Origin: Siphonodentalium dalli
Taxonomy: Eukaryota > Mollusca > Scaphopoda > Gadilida > Siphonodentaliidae
NCBI GenBank assembly: GCA_032622095.1
Contig: CP136069.1
Coordinates: forward strand, 67,043,319-67,107,318
Direction of reading: 5' to 3'
Length of the DNA: 64,000 nucleotides
Shown: positions 24,123-35,785 of the stretch, piece by piece
Numbering within the stretch: position 1 is the first letter of the stretch
Layout: each line of letters starts with the position of its first letter
Translations under genes and position numbers: made by a program
The notes under the pieces: model-generated
What the model saw: only the letters and a program-made list of their open reading frames with translations
The model's database searches: none
What the model was told of the DNA's origin: nothing

Positions 24123-24373
24123 TATGCAGAATGACGAATCGTAATTCAGCTTTTTCCGCAGCAATCAAGCTTTTCAGAAAGCAACTTGAAGGCTGAATTA
24201 ACGTACCTGTATTCATCCATCTCTCTCATGATCTCATCAGTGAATTCATACATCTAGTTCTCCATCGGAAATTAATGTTGAGAGACTAAAATACATGAGA
24301 TTTCGATTAGATACTGGTACCATATGGTGATCGAGTTGTGAGAGGATAATTGTGGATATCATAAATCGTGATT

Positions 24374-24858
24374 TACAGTAATGTTCTAAATAATCAACCC
24401 CTAAACCACAGCAGAATTATGGGAAATTTTTCAGGATTTAGTCAGAAATATGGCTTGTTGCCATTCATTGGAAAGCTCTCAGTGAGTGATTTCCGATGAA
24501 TGGCAACAAGTCATATTTCTGACTAAATACTGAAAAATTTCCCATAATTCTGCTGTGGTTAACCCTTTGAATGCCAGGTCCGATTTTTGTATCAACCCAT
24601 ATACCCTGTGCCAATGCATTCTCTTATATATGCGAGTCGACCATAGGTCGCCTCGCATATATAAGAGAATGCATTGGCCTAACAATTTTTCATCATTTGT
24701 TATTATTTTTTACAATTTTAATAAATTTTTTTAAATCTAAAAAAAAAAAAGTTTTTTATTTTTTTAGGGCCGATTTTACAGACCGTAAATTAGGGCCGAT
24801 GAGATTGGCCCCTGGCACTGAAAGGGTTAAAGGGCCATATACTTCGGGCATTACTGTG
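24374..24858. mobile_element. mariner-like MITE split by a TTAA element
   Basis: Outer TIRs ACAGTAATGTTCTAAATAA (24375) and GGGCATTACTGT (ending 24857) are of the CAGTAATGCCC family. Its right arm is interrupted at a TTAA by the element at 24559-24830. Confidence 0.8.
24559..24830. mobile_element. piggyBac-like MITE, CACTGAAAGGG type, nested
   Basis: TTAA at 24559-24562 and 24827-24830. Left end CCCTTTGAATGCCAGG, right end TGGCACTGAAAGGG. One large palindrome (about 24602-24677: CCAATGCATTCTC, TATATGCGAG, TCGACC, then the inverse). It sits inside a mariner-like MITE, and removing one TTAA restores that host sequence, which supports TTAA-specific insertion. Confidence 0.85.
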
Positions 24859-25044
24859 TGCATTGAAAAGATAACAGTATGAGACAATTGTTCTCTCACA
24901 ACTCATTGGAGTCACAGTGAATCGTTGCAGCCCTACGTTTGATATTGAGCTTTTGTATATGTTATAGTTTATTTTTTCTCAGAGATATTTTATCTATATT
25001 TATTTGGAACAAACAGACTCATTTACACTCTTAACATTAACCCA

Positions 25045-25146
25045 GATATATTGAATTTACTCTTTTCTATACTAAATACTCATTGACGAGTAGTTCCCTG
25101 CGACAGGAACTGAATGGGAGAATCCATTTAGTATAGAAAGGGTTAA
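25045..25146. mobile_element. piggyBac-like MITE, short TACTAAATACTC type
   Basis: CTATACTAAATACTCATTGA at the left and the inverse ATTTAGTATAGAAAGGGTTAA at the right. The left TTAA has decayed. It shares its right TTAA (25143-25146) with the next element. Confidence 0.65.
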
Positions 25147-25416
25147 CCCTTTCTTTACTGCTCATTGACGAGTAGTTCACTTAATAAATGTTCAGATTAT
25201 AAGATTAACGAACGACCATTGCTTATCGGGCGTTTGTTGAACTTATTATCTGAACATTTTCCACCAATTAATAAGAATCCTTCTGTACTAGTATTATCTT
25301 TTAGTCTGCCTGTCATCTGCTCGTGTTTCCTGAACGCCCCTCCAGATGAATAAATAGAACATACCAATGTATACTTTTAATACAGAAGGGATAATCCATT
25401 TAGTGAAGAAATGGTT
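25143..25416. mobile_element. piggyBac-like MITE, TACTCATTGACG type
   Basis: TTAACCCTTTCTTTACTGC at the left and ATTTAGTGAAGAAATGGTTGA at the right, with the interior shared with 57258-57519. The two elements are fused head to tail at one TTAA. Confidence 0.65.
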
Positions 25417-25442
25417 GAAGAAAAGGTTTAGATTGGAGAATG

Positions 25443-26075
25443 CAAGCCTTGGAATACTGTGTCTGACATGTGCAGAATGAGGTCCCCAGAGGGTGAATTT
25501 AGTGACGCTATCCCATATCCGAGCTAGCATCACCTAATGGGAATCTCATTCTGCTTAATAGGCCTCAATTGCTATGGGAGACCTAAGATCAGATTGAAGT
25601 TCCCCAGTTGAAGTTAATGTGATGTTCATCCATTAGTCACCTCGATTATGAATTTTGTCTTCTGCAAATTAGGGAATATAAGAAACTGAACAGAAGGGAA
25701 AATGTAACTAAAGACAATGTTAAATTGAAGCTATAGATACTTCCCAGAAGATGAGGCCTTAGCAGAATGAGGTCCCCAGAGGGTGAATTTAGTGTCGCTA
25801 CATGCACAGCTAATGTCGCCAAATTCATTCTCTGGGGACCTCATCTGCTATTGTTGACCTAGACCCAGATTTCAGTTCCTAGATGGTGAAGATGGTGATA
25901 TGCACCCATTGGGCACCTAAATTATGCATTGTGTCCTCTGCCAATTTGGGGATATAGAGAAACTAGTCTAAAAAAGAAAGACACTTTCTAAAGTTGTTTC
26001 TTAAGAAACTAAAAAACTTGTTAATTTGATAATAAAGATACTTTCCAGAGAAGACGAGGTCTGAGCATTGTCCAC
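25443..26075. mobile_element. two-hairpin GAGGTCCCC MITE, copy 6, compound
   Basis: A type-A module (25443-25855) is followed without a break by a type-B spacer ending near 26060, giving an A-B chimaera with an incomplete right terminus. Confidence 0.75.
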
Positions 26076-26738
26076 AAGAAACATTGGGGAAAGAAATAAT
26101 TCTGTAAGGATGCCAGTACAATTATTGCAAGCTAAAAAAGCTGTTATACAATGTTTCGGAGTTGATATTGTTCAATTTGCCAAAGCTAACGCATGTTACG
26201 ATTCCCTGATGTCGTCTTAAAATATTACCATAGATCATTAGATGTATTGAATTTAGACTTAAATTATGCAGGCCAAAAAAAAAAACTATTTTGTTTCCGA
26301 TACCCTGCCTGACTGAGATTTTCTTGCCTGTCTCAATTTTTTTTGTTTTAATTTCTCCAGAAAGCTAGTCTATGTTAGACACCTGTTAGAGTGTCAATGT
26401 GAATATTTATCGCTTTCCCAATCCCAAAAGCAAAAATTAGTGGGTTATTAAGCTCAACATTGGTAGTGATCTCACTGCAGAGTGAATGAACAAGGGACAA
26501 CATGTTTTATCCAATGCTTTCAACATGCTTGGCATATTCCATGACTACACTATTATATCGCTTTATGGCTGAAAGGGTTTTTTCCCTGCCTGCCTGTCTG
26601 GAAAATTTTCCCAATGTTAATGGAAACAGAGAAGTTTTTTGTTTTGGCCTCAGGCGTTATACAATAAATGGAATTACAAACACTTTGTCTTTTCTTCACT
26701 GGCTTCAGAACTGATAGTCAAAGGACCACTTTAGTGCT
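26076..26738. other. no recognised gene
   Basis: AT-rich. The frame at 26502-26714 shows no domain, splice context or similarity I recognise. Confidence 0.35.
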
Positions 26739-27128
26739 TTAACCCTTTACCCAACAGAACGGCCCTGTGCCAATGCATTCTCTTATATATGCGAGTCGAC
26801 CATAGGTCGCCTCGCATATATAAGAGAATGCATTGGCTTAACTCATTAAAAATTATAAAATTGTTAAAGAATGTAAGAAAAAATAGTAAAAAGTGTTAAA
26901 AAAAGATTTTTTTTAGGCCAATGCATTCTCTTATATATGCGAGGCGACCTATGGTCGACTCGCATATATAAGAGAATGCATTGGCACAGGGCATAACTGT
27001 AACTATCACAATGTGGTCAAGGAGCCGATTCCAATGATATCCATATTTGTATGGTTCTATTGAGACAGACCGAAGATATTTTAGGCTGTTGAAGCTTTAT
27101 TTGGCCGGTTTGTTGGGTAAAGGGTTAA
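26739..27128. mobile_element. piggyBac-like MITE, TTTACCCAACA type, copy 1
   Basis: TTAA at 26739-26742 and 27125-27128. TIRs CCCTTTACCCAACA and the inverse TGTTGGGTAAAGGG. Two near-perfect palindromes (about 26766-26836 and 26916-26990) are separated by an AT-rich spacer, followed by a conserved right part with CAATGTGGTCAAGGAGCCG. Confidence 0.9.
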
Positions 27129-27229
27129 TGGATAAATGGGGTAAATGTGCAAAGAGATTTAAAATTCTGTAAAAATATCACCACTAAGAAGAACATGGAG
27201 AAATAAAAAATGGGACTTATTATGTTATT

Positions 27230-27440
27230 GGTCCACTGTCCGTTTAATTTTAGTTCCCAGATGATAACTTTATATAGCCTCAACTGAATGGAATGAAATG
27301 TGGTATGTGGGTTAACTAGACAAAATTCAGGTCAAGTTCGAATTTGGGTCCGCCGCCAATTTTCATTAGAGTTATGGCCCTTTGTTGGAATTACCACAGG
27401 CGTATTTTGCCACGCTCTATAGTGATGCTCTTGTTGGTAT
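27230..27440. repeat. tandem-core element fragment, single unit
   Basis: One core unit (CAGATGATAACTTTATATAG, CAGGTCAAGTTCGAATTTGG, AGAGTTATGGCCCTTTG) ends with GATGCTCTTGTTG. It is related to 62630-63046. Confidence 0.5.
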
Positions 27441-27599
27441 ATTCATTCTGGATAGTTGAAATTTTGCGTGCTGAAACCATTGTTATGTAAACAAAACTGT
27501 TAGTGATTTGTCACCAGTCATTGCTAATCATGTAGTAAGTTCAAAAATTTTAGTCTGAATATGATTTTCAGAATATTGTTCAATGCTTTGACCTGTGGT

Positions 27600-27685
27600 A
27601 CATGTAGTTTGTTGAACTTATTATCTGAAAATTTCCCGAGGGAACTACTCGTCAATGAGTATTTAGTAAAGAAAGGGCTAATTAT
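27600..27685 (-). mobile_element. piggyBac-like MITE remnant
   Basis: GTTGAACTTATTATCTG, ACTACTCGTCAATGAGTAT and AGAAAGGGCTAA match, inverted, the left half of the 57258-57519 family. Confidence 0.5.
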
Positions 27686-28075
27686 TAAAAAAAAATCTAA
27701 ATATAGCCATGACAATATATTAACAAATGTTATAGTATTAAACTAATATAGTATGTTTTCACTGTATTTATTTAAAATGTTCATGTTTCGCACCATTTGC
27801 ACAATATTTGCCTTTATTTATAAGCCACTGCAAAAACGCTGCTTGGCAGCAAAGTGCTTACTATTTATTTCAGAAAAACGACACTAAAATAAAAAATTAG
27901 TTCTATTCTTCTTGAAATTCATAAAAAAATTGCACTATTAATACACTCATTTTCATGTTAATTTATGCACTCTTTAGGGATGGGCGGTAGCAGACCTTAA
28001 TTACAAGCCAACGATATTTAACACTCGTTTTTGTTTGCATTTTGTTCTTTCAATAAATACAACTAAATACTTCAC

Positions 28076-28545
28076 CAAGCCTTGAAATAGTGTGTCTGTA
28101 CTTTGCAGAATGAGGTCCCCAGAGGGTGAATTTAGTGGCGCTACCCCACATAGTGGGCTAGCATCACTAAATTCACCCCTGATGACTTCATTCTGCTTAG
28201 GCCTCATCTTTTCTGGAAATTATCTTTATTATCAAATTAAAAAGTTTTTTTTAGTTTCTTTAGAAACTTCTTCAAAGATTCTTTTTTGGTTTAGTTGCTC
28301 TATGTCCCTAAATTGGCTAGACCCAATTCATAATCGAGGTGCCCAATGGGTGCACATCACAATATTAATTTACTATCTGGGAACTTTAATCTGAGTCCAG
28401 GTCACCCATAGCAGATGAGGCCATGCAGAATGAGGTTCCCAGAGTATGAATTTGGTGATGCTAGCCTGCTGTGTGGGGTAGCATCACTAAATTCACCTCT
28501 GTGGTCCTCATTATGCAAATGTCTGGCTCAATATTCTCAGAACTG
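28076..28545. mobile_element. two-hairpin GAGGTCCCC MITE, copy 7
   Basis: CAAGCCTTGAAATAGTGTGTC start, left hairpin, type-B spacer, right hairpin (about 28424-28515) and a decayed right terminus. Confidence 0.8.
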
Positions 28546-28862
28546 TTGCCAGGCCTTCAAATTCCCCTAAATTCAAGCCCGAAAAAGGTGTTTCTAAAAT
28601 ATGGACTTGTGCAAAGTAGCCCAGATGATGCAGTCAACCTATATATGAATATTAATGTGACACTTCAGAAATTTCTCATTTGTGCAGAATAACATAATGT
28701 TAAGATTGCATGAAGCAGGAATTGATCCTACAGAAATAGCTTCTTTTGATAACAAATTTCAAATTTTCTCACAGCGGTTGAACCATCGTTCACTTGCTTG
28801 CTCCACAGTCCGTAGTAGGGTGCCCAAATTAAAGGAATCTAATTGTTTGATCTTGCATTGCA

Positions 28863-29253
28863 TTAACCCTTTACCCAACAGAAGGGCCCTGTGCCAATGC
28901 ATTCTCTTATATATGCGAGTCGACCATAGGTCGCCTCGCATATATAAGAGAATGCATTGGCTTAACACATTAAAAATTATAAAATTGTTAAAGAATGTAA
29001 GAAAAAATGGTAAAAAGTGTTAAAAACAGATTTTTTTTTAGGCCAATGCATTCTCTTATATATGCGAGGCGACCTATGGTCGACTCGCATATATAAGAGA
29101 ATGCATTGGCACAGGGCATAACTGTAACTATCACAATGTGGTCAAGGAGCCGGTTCCAATGATATCCATATTTGTATGGTTCTAATGAGACAGACCGAAG
29201 ATATTTTAGGCTGTTGAAGCTTTATTTGGCCGTTTTGTTGGGTAAAGGGTTAA
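28863..29253. mobile_element. piggyBac-like MITE, TTTACCCAACA type, copy 2
   Basis: TTAA at 28863-28866 and 29250-29253. Nearly identical to the copy at 26739-27128, including both palindromes, which implies recent spread. Confidence 0.9.
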
Positions 29254-29637
29254 ATGTGCATTCATATTGTCAAAATACATGTATATGTGTGGAGTTTCCT
29301 TATGAGCCAATATTAATGAACAAACTTGAATTTATATAAATAACATGTTTTATAATGATAATAAACACTTGTGATACTCATTGAACGGTTGAGATACTAG
29401 TATTTTTCAATAAAGCATTTCATTTTGAATTCTGTGCTGTTCTTCTATTCCATATTGTTACTACTAATATACATGTATTTATTGAAAAAATCCCATTGTT
29501 AAAACATGGTTGCGCTATTCAAATATAGACCAATATTTTTTTTACATACATGCTGATCATAAACACACATGGCCCTGATTTATTCTTATTTCTTTGTGAA
29601 TTAAAAGTGATGTCACACTTGTGAATTACATTCCCGG

Positions 29638-30363
29638 CAGTGTTCGCGCTGGACCGAAAAAAACTTTAGCCAAAAGTTTAGCCAAATGAAAATTTTATTA
29701 GCCAAATGAAAAAAACTTTAGCCAAATTTTTTTTGGACAAATTAAAAAAAACTAGGGCCAAATTAAATCATCGTCTTATGGTCGGTTCACAATTAATGAC
29801 TAAAACGTCAAATCTAACAGGCACAGGTAAAATACACAATAATTTAACTGATTTTGATGAACTAGAAATATTTGTATATATGTCATTTAAATTTTATTAA
29901 TCTTTATATGAAAGAGTGATTCACATTTGGCTGATTAAGCTATTGTCTTACACTTGGTGCTCATAAACCTTGGCCGTCATAAATACAATGTCATCACAAA
30001 CATGCATTGTGCAGGAGCGCCGTGAGTGACCAGACAGACAATGGGGGATTAGCGGATTAAATGTAAAATAATGATATGACCTTTTGCTGTTTCATGCAGA
30101 GTGACGGGTTTCCCTTTGTACTGTCCGCGATCGGGTTTCCCTTGTAAAGTCGGCGATATATTCCCACTTAAGTATACGATGTTTTCGGACTAGATCGTTC
30201 ACATCACATAATTAAAAACCCACTTGCCAAAAATACATGCTTCCAGTCTCTATTTGGGGTCAAAAAAAGTTTAGCCAAAAGTTTAGCCAAATGAAATTTT
30301 TATTAGCCAAATTCGAAAAAGATTAGCCATTGGCTAATTTGGCTACCGACAGCGCGAACACTG
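29638..30363. mobile_element. hAT-like non-autonomous transposon, 726 bp
   Basis: Perfect 14-bp TIRs CAGTGTTCGCGCTG and the inverse, with the 8-bp duplication ATTCCCGG at 29630-29637 and 30364-30371. Both ends carry repeated TTAGCCAAA motifs. No transposase. Confidence 0.9.
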
Positions 30364-30667
30364 ATTCCCGGTGAGCTGGTTGGACTATTTTGTCAAGTAT
30401 TATCTTTAGAGCCTTTTAATTGTGGAAAGTGTGTAATAAACCGATTAATCAATTGGTTACGATGATTACGTGACATAATTCACTCGGGGAGTTGGTCATA
30501 TAGGTAAAACCGCTTACTTGGGTTTTACCAGCCCTGTCTCACCTCTTGAATTATTCACGTAATCATCGAAACCGACTGATTACTCTATATATTATATAGA
30601 TGTCTGTAGACATACATAATTACCATCTAACAAGAATGAGCTCATGTAAGTTTGTACTATCATTATC

Positions 30668-31048
30668 TACAGTAATGCCCTAAATAATCGACTCCTTAAC
30701 CACAGCAGAATTATGGGTAATTTTTCAGGATTTAGTCGGAAATATTGCTTGTTGCCATTCATCGCAAATATGATGTCGGATTTAAAATAGGTTCAGTTGA
30801 TATTTCTCTTGAATACAAGTTCTTTTTCATGTTCAACCTTTTTTTATGCGATCGGACAATAGTGTTAATCATAATATTTTATTGGATTTTTGTGTGAAAT
30901 TTGTTGTGTTTAGACCAAAAGTCTAATATGTTATTGCATTTGAGCTATAAATATGGCTTGTTGCCATTCATCAGAAAGCTCTAAATCCTGAAAAGTTACC
31001 CATAATTCTGCTGTGGTTAAGAAGTCGATTACTTAGAGCATTACTGTA
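30668..31048. mobile_element. mariner-like MITE (CAGTAATGCCC) with interior insertion
   Basis: TA at 30668-30669 and 31047-31048 and family TIRs. About 190 bases of unrelated sequence (30765-30950) lie between the two arms. Confidence 0.75.
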
Positions 31049-31094
31049 GCTTACATCCAACAGGCCTCAAGATCAGGAGCTCATGAAGTGTGTT

Positions 31095-31498
31095 CAAGTC
31101 TGGAAATAGTGTGTCTGTCATTTGCAGAATGAGGTCCCACCAAAGGTGAATTTAGTGGCGCTAACCTACATAGTGGGCTTGCCTTATCAAATTCACCCTC
31201 TGGGAACCTAGGATCAGATTGAAGTTCCCAGTTGAAGTTGGTGATGTCCACCCATTAGTCACCTAAATTATGCCTTTTATATTCTGCACATTATGAGATA
31301 TAGACAGAAGGGGAAGAGTAACTGAAAACAATATTAATTTGAGACTATAGATACTTTCCAGAAGATGAGCCCTATAAAGCAGAATGAGGTCCCCAGAGGG
31401 TGAATTTGGTGATGCTAGCTGCTGTGTGGGTAGAATCATTAAATTCACCCTCTGGGGACCTCATTCTACAAATATCAGACACAATAATTCCAGACTTG
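31095..31498. mobile_element. two-hairpin GAGGTCCCC MITE, copy 8
   Basis: CAAGTCTGGAAATAGTGTG and its inverse CCAGACTTG at the ends; the left hairpin is damaged, the spacer is type A and the right hairpin is clear (31380-31470). Confidence 0.8.
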
Positions 31499-31622
31499 AG
31501 TGTGTTGGTCTGAAAGAGGTCAGCCAGCAAACAGAGTATGGTGTTACTGAACTGACATCAAACATTTCATTCATATTTGGGTAATACCCAAATATGAATG
31601 AAACTAAAGCGCCCCTGGTGTG

Positions 31623-32022
31623 TTAACCCTTTACCCAACAAACCGGCCAAAAACGGCCAAATAAAGCTTCAACAGCCTAAAATATCTTCGGTCTGTCTCA
31701 ATAGAACCATACAAATATGGATATCATTGGAACCGGCTCCTTGACCACATTGTGATGGTTACAGTTATGCCCTGTGCCAATGCATTCTCTTATATATGCG
31801 AGTCGACCATAGGTCGCCTCGCATATATAAGAGAATGCATTGGCCTAAAAAAAAACTTTTTTTAACACTTTTTACCGTTTTTCTTACATTCTTTAACAAT
31901 TTTATAATTTTTAATGTGTTAAGCCAATGCATTCTCTTATATATGCGAGGCGACCTATGGTCGACTCGCATATATAAGAGAATGCATTGGCACCCGGGCC
32001 CTTATGTTAGGTAAAGGGTTAA
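31623..32022. mobile_element. piggyBac-like MITE, TTTACCCAACA type, copy 3, inverted
   Basis: TTAA at 31623-31626 and 32019-32022. Same interior as 26739-27128 but in the opposite orientation; both palindromes are intact. Confidence 0.9.
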
Positions 32023-32116
32023 TAAACATGGAAGGAACGGGTCAGAAATCAACCCACATACATTCATTTATTATAAGCTATCATCTGCCCACTTGCATTG
32101 ATCAACCCTTTCTATA

Positions 32117-32493
32117 CAAGCCTGATTATAGTGTGCCTGTCATTTGCAGAATGAGGTCCCTAGGTCACCCTCTGGAAACCTCAGTCTGCTTGGTTTCATC
32201 TGCTATGGGAGACATAGACTCAGATTGAAGTTCCCAAATGGTGAATATTGTGATGTACACCCATTGGGAACCTCGATTATGGAATGTGTCATCTGACAAT
32301 TTGGGGATATAGAGAAACTAAACTAAAAAAGAAATAGAATCTAAGGTTTTATAGAAATTTGAAAATAAAGAAACTTTCCTGAGAAGATGAGGCCTAAGCA
32401 GAATGAGGTCCCCAGAGGGTGAATATAGTGATGCCAGCCTGCTATGCAGGATAGTGTCACTAAATTCACCCTCTGGTGACCTCATTCTGCAAG
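32117..32493. mobile_element. two-hairpin GAGGTCCCC MITE, copy 9
   Basis: CAAGCCTGATTATAGTGTGC start, reduced left hairpin, type-B spacer, right hairpin at 32398-32490, right terminus missing. Confidence 0.8.
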
Positions 32494-33355
32494 TTCATTT
32501 GTAGCTTTAGTTTACCTTTTATTGAGAAAATAAGACACAATAAATAACGACACTATATTAATTACAGTCTACACACATCGGGGCGAGTGAAAAAGTGATC
32601 GAAATTCCTGATGTGAAATATAATAAGAATGTCATCACGAATTTACCATTCTACTGTGCGAAGGTGATCATTTAATGTACAACACTTGGTACGGTGCGAA
32701 ATGAAATAACATAATTATATTTAATAAGGAATTAATTGTTATCATAAGACTATATAGTATATACATGTATGTGATAATCCATAAATATACTATTTTCTGG
32801 AATCGAAAGGAACACATAATTAAATTTATTAAAGATGTTCCCGTTCCCCTCTCGACAAGTTATAACTATTTTCACATTGATGTTGGTACTAGTAGTTTAT
32901 AACCATGAATAGTCTAGCGGTCTATCAAGACTACCCGGAAGTATGATTTGCCTAATTTATACTCGAAATTACGATTGGGGTCCATTCATTCGATGAACCC
33001 AGGAAATATAGCCTTATATATACATGTATGTGAATCTTATTTGGAGGGAATAACAGTGAATCTATAAACAGATTTTGATTTTTAAAAAAGCCACAGCTAC
33101 CCTCATATGAGTGGTTTTGCTTTGGTTCGTTAATTACGCTAGCGTATGATCATATTAAAATGAGTAATATTGAACACAAGAGCCTATATTATAATCCATA
33201 AATATACCTCAAATATACTGTTGGGACATTTACATACAGGTATACGAGGTAAATGTTTCAGAAAGACAAGATGCAGAGATTTGTTCTGAGTTAAAGCACA
33301 TGTCTTGTTTGAAATAGATTTATTTACCAACGAGTATTTAGTGTGAAATTTGTTG
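32494..33355. other. no recognised gene or repeat
   Basis: AT-rich sequence with several TACATGTA-type motifs and no coding signature. Confidence 0.35.
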
Positions 33356-33359
33356 TTGA

Positions 33360-33770
33360 AATTACGCTATCCCACACAGCGGTCTTGCATCACCAAATTC
33401 ACCCTCTTCAATATATGGGCAACAATATTCTGAAGTTTCAAATCTCTGAGATGAGATCTGTAGGAGGAGATGATTACACCATGAAGGTACTCAAAAGTGT
33501 GACGGACGGACGGACAGAGCCCGTTTCTATAGTGCCCCAAAAATAAAATTTTCGGGGGACAATTAAATTTGTTTTTAGTTACTTTTTCCCTTCTGGGAAG
33601 TTTCTATATCCCATAATTTGCAGAAGATAAATTGCATAATCGAGGTGACTAATGGGTGAACATCACTTAACTTCAGCTGGGGAACTTCAATTTTATCCTA
33701 GGTCTCCCATAGCAGTTGAGGCCTAAGCTGAACGAGGTTCCCAGAGGGTGAATTTGGTGATGCTAGCTTG
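33360..33770. mobile_element. two-hairpin GAGGTCCCC MITE, copy 10, broken
   Basis: A hairpin arm at 33363-33408 and an inverted type-A spacer with part of the second hairpin at 33558-33770 are separated by about 150 unrelated bases. That insert is near 33440-33550 and contains ACGGACGGACGGAC. Confidence 0.6.
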
Positions 33771-33829
33771 AGGTACATGTATCAGTTGCGAATTTCCCTT
33801 GTGGGGAGGCTAGTGCAAATGAAATTTAC

Positions 33830-33940
33830 CCAAGTTCAGAATTTGGTCTGGTTCAATTGTGGGGGGGGGGGGGGGGATTTGGAGGCTTGCAGTTGGAAAT
33901 TCCAAGTAGTACCCCCCCCCCCCCCACATCGGAAACCCTC
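33830..33940. repeat. G-tract/C-tract repeat
   Basis: TTTGGTCTGG, a run of about 14 Gs, TTGGAAATTCCAA, a run of about 14 Cs. Same plan as 16100-16380. Confidence 0.6.
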
Positions 33941-34658
33941 TGGCCACATGCTTGTTCATGGCCTGAGAAGAACAGGCTGATGAAATGACATTTATACTGT
34001 GCAATTGTAAATCAATACATGCACCAGCTATTGTATATTTATATGCTGAATTAGTGTGTGGACAGCTGGGAAATTTTTGTGGAAGCTGACTGGGTCATTT
34101 TTAAAGTGCTACAGGAAATGGAGTTCAGATTTGAAAGGCTGTAGCCCCTGTGGTTTGAGCAGGTTTAGAGTAGCTATTTTTACATTGATCTGTCTATACA
34201 CTTAATAACATATAGAAGATTTTCTATAGGGTCTTGTTCATACAACATATCCTATTTGGTCGGAGGTTTCTATTCAACAAACACTCTGAACAACTATTGT
34301 CGAAACCCTTCAAGCATGAAGACCTTAATATGATATTTGAATGCAGTCAAGCAGTGTATCGTCTTACATAGTGAAAAATTGGGATTCTTATTGAAGTTTC
34401 TAGCCCCTATATGTTGTGTTGTCCCAAGGCTAATTTAATGCTGTGGTATGTTAGATTTCACAGAATTTTCCTAAGGCATTGCTTATTACTTACCATGGCC
34501 AATTTCAAGGACCGAGTTAGATCACAAATTTAGCTTGTTTTTCTGTTCAGACTGTCCATTGGATGGGGGGGGGGGGGGTATGGGTGTCCCCGTTTCCAAA
34601 GTTGGAGAAAATTCATCATTTGCACCCTGCTCCCCCTTTATGTTGGAACCTTAAAATT

Positions 34659-34908
34659 GGTATCTCAAGCTTTCCAACTGTTGAAAAATTCCAACCTGAC
34701 ACCCTGCCTGAAAGTACAGTAATGCCCTAAATAATCGACTCCTTAACCACGGCAGAATTATGGGTAATTTTTCAGGCCATATTTCCTACTAAATCCTGAA
34801 AAATTACCCATAATTCTGCTGTGGTTAAGGATTATTTAGGGTATTACTGTATCTCAAGCTTTCCAACTGTTGGATAATTCCAACCTGACACCCTGCCTGA
34901 AAGTAGAA
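34659..34908. repeat. 58-bp direct repeat flanking a mariner-like MITE
   Basis: The sequence from TATCTCAAGCTTTCCAACTG to CCTGCCTGAAAGTA occurs at about 34659-34716 and again at 34850-34908. The MITE at 34715-34851 lies exactly between. A 14-base G run at 34564 lies just upstream. Confidence 0.75.
34715..34851. mobile_element. mariner-like MITE (CAGTAATGCCC), short
   Basis: TA flanks and family TIRs; interior palindrome mostly deleted. Confidence 0.8.
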
Positions 34909-35267
34909 TCATGGGCAACTTTTGTCTAAAAATAACAAATGTCAAACTGAATGTAGGTTGGGAACTCAGACTAGTGTAAGAGTTTAAAGTGATGTGAAAC
35001 ACTCCAGTAGGATATCAAATAGAAATGGAGAACAATCTTGCTCAAAGTAGTTATTTTTACAAATATTATATCCAAATTGACAACACACTGCCATCTTAAA
35101 GATTAATTAAATGCAGTGTCTCTCAATGGCAAAGTTGTTTTTGTTAGTTTTTACGCCGATAGTTGCGTCCCGAATCGAGAAGTAAATATTTACAATTGAG
35201 CATAGTTCAGACGATGTTTTCGGTGGAGTGGTATTTAGTGGTTGATTTGTTTGAGATTTTCGGCGAT

Positions 35268-35712
35268 GTTAAAGGCCCTCTTAATTTTCGAACCCCTAGG
35301 TCACATTATATAAAATACATGCCATATTATATACCATTTGAAAGAGGAAGCTCCATAAGATTTTATTATCCACTTATCCGGTGTAATAAACTGAACATGT
35401 TTTTGTTGAGGTACCAAGGTGTGTTCTGTGCTTAATTTTGATCTGGACTGTACTGTAAGTCTATTATCAATGGAAGGGGAATATAAACTATCTCTTAGTT
35501 TGAATTACGATGAATTCTGGGTTGACAACAGGGGAAGTCTTGGAATGAATCTGAGAATCTCTATCACTTTGTGGACACTCCTAGGCCACAGCTGTTCCGT
35601 ATTCTGGTGGAATATACATATTTTTGGTTCCTTTTCCAAATGGTGTATAATATTAATATGTGGTATATAATGGTAACTGTGTATTCGAAAATTTATTGGG
35701 CCTTTTATAGAA
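35268..35712. mobile_element. foldback MITE, about 445 bp
   Basis: Left arm with GGCCCTCTTAATTTTCGAA and ACCATTTGAAAGAGGAAGC; the right arm is the diverged inverse with GTTCCTTTTCCAAATGG and TTCGAAAATTTATTGGGCC. Arms are about 90 bp. The frames 35163-35435 and 35505-35735 read the two arms and are not genes. Confidence 0.55.
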
Positions 35713-35785
35713 TGCTGCATTCCTCCAATTGGCATAGCACCTAAATACTATCTTATCAATTTCACGCACCCGGAGAAGTCCATAA

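Noticed and set aside
26739-29253. Regular hairpin repeats as a CRISPR-like array
   Set aside because: The repeats are TTAA-bounded MITEs in a eukaryotic genome, with no spacer-repeat periodicity.
31765-32014. Frames reading MRVDHRSPRIYKRMHW on both strands
   Set aside because: They are the MITE palindrome read in both directions and recur in every copy.
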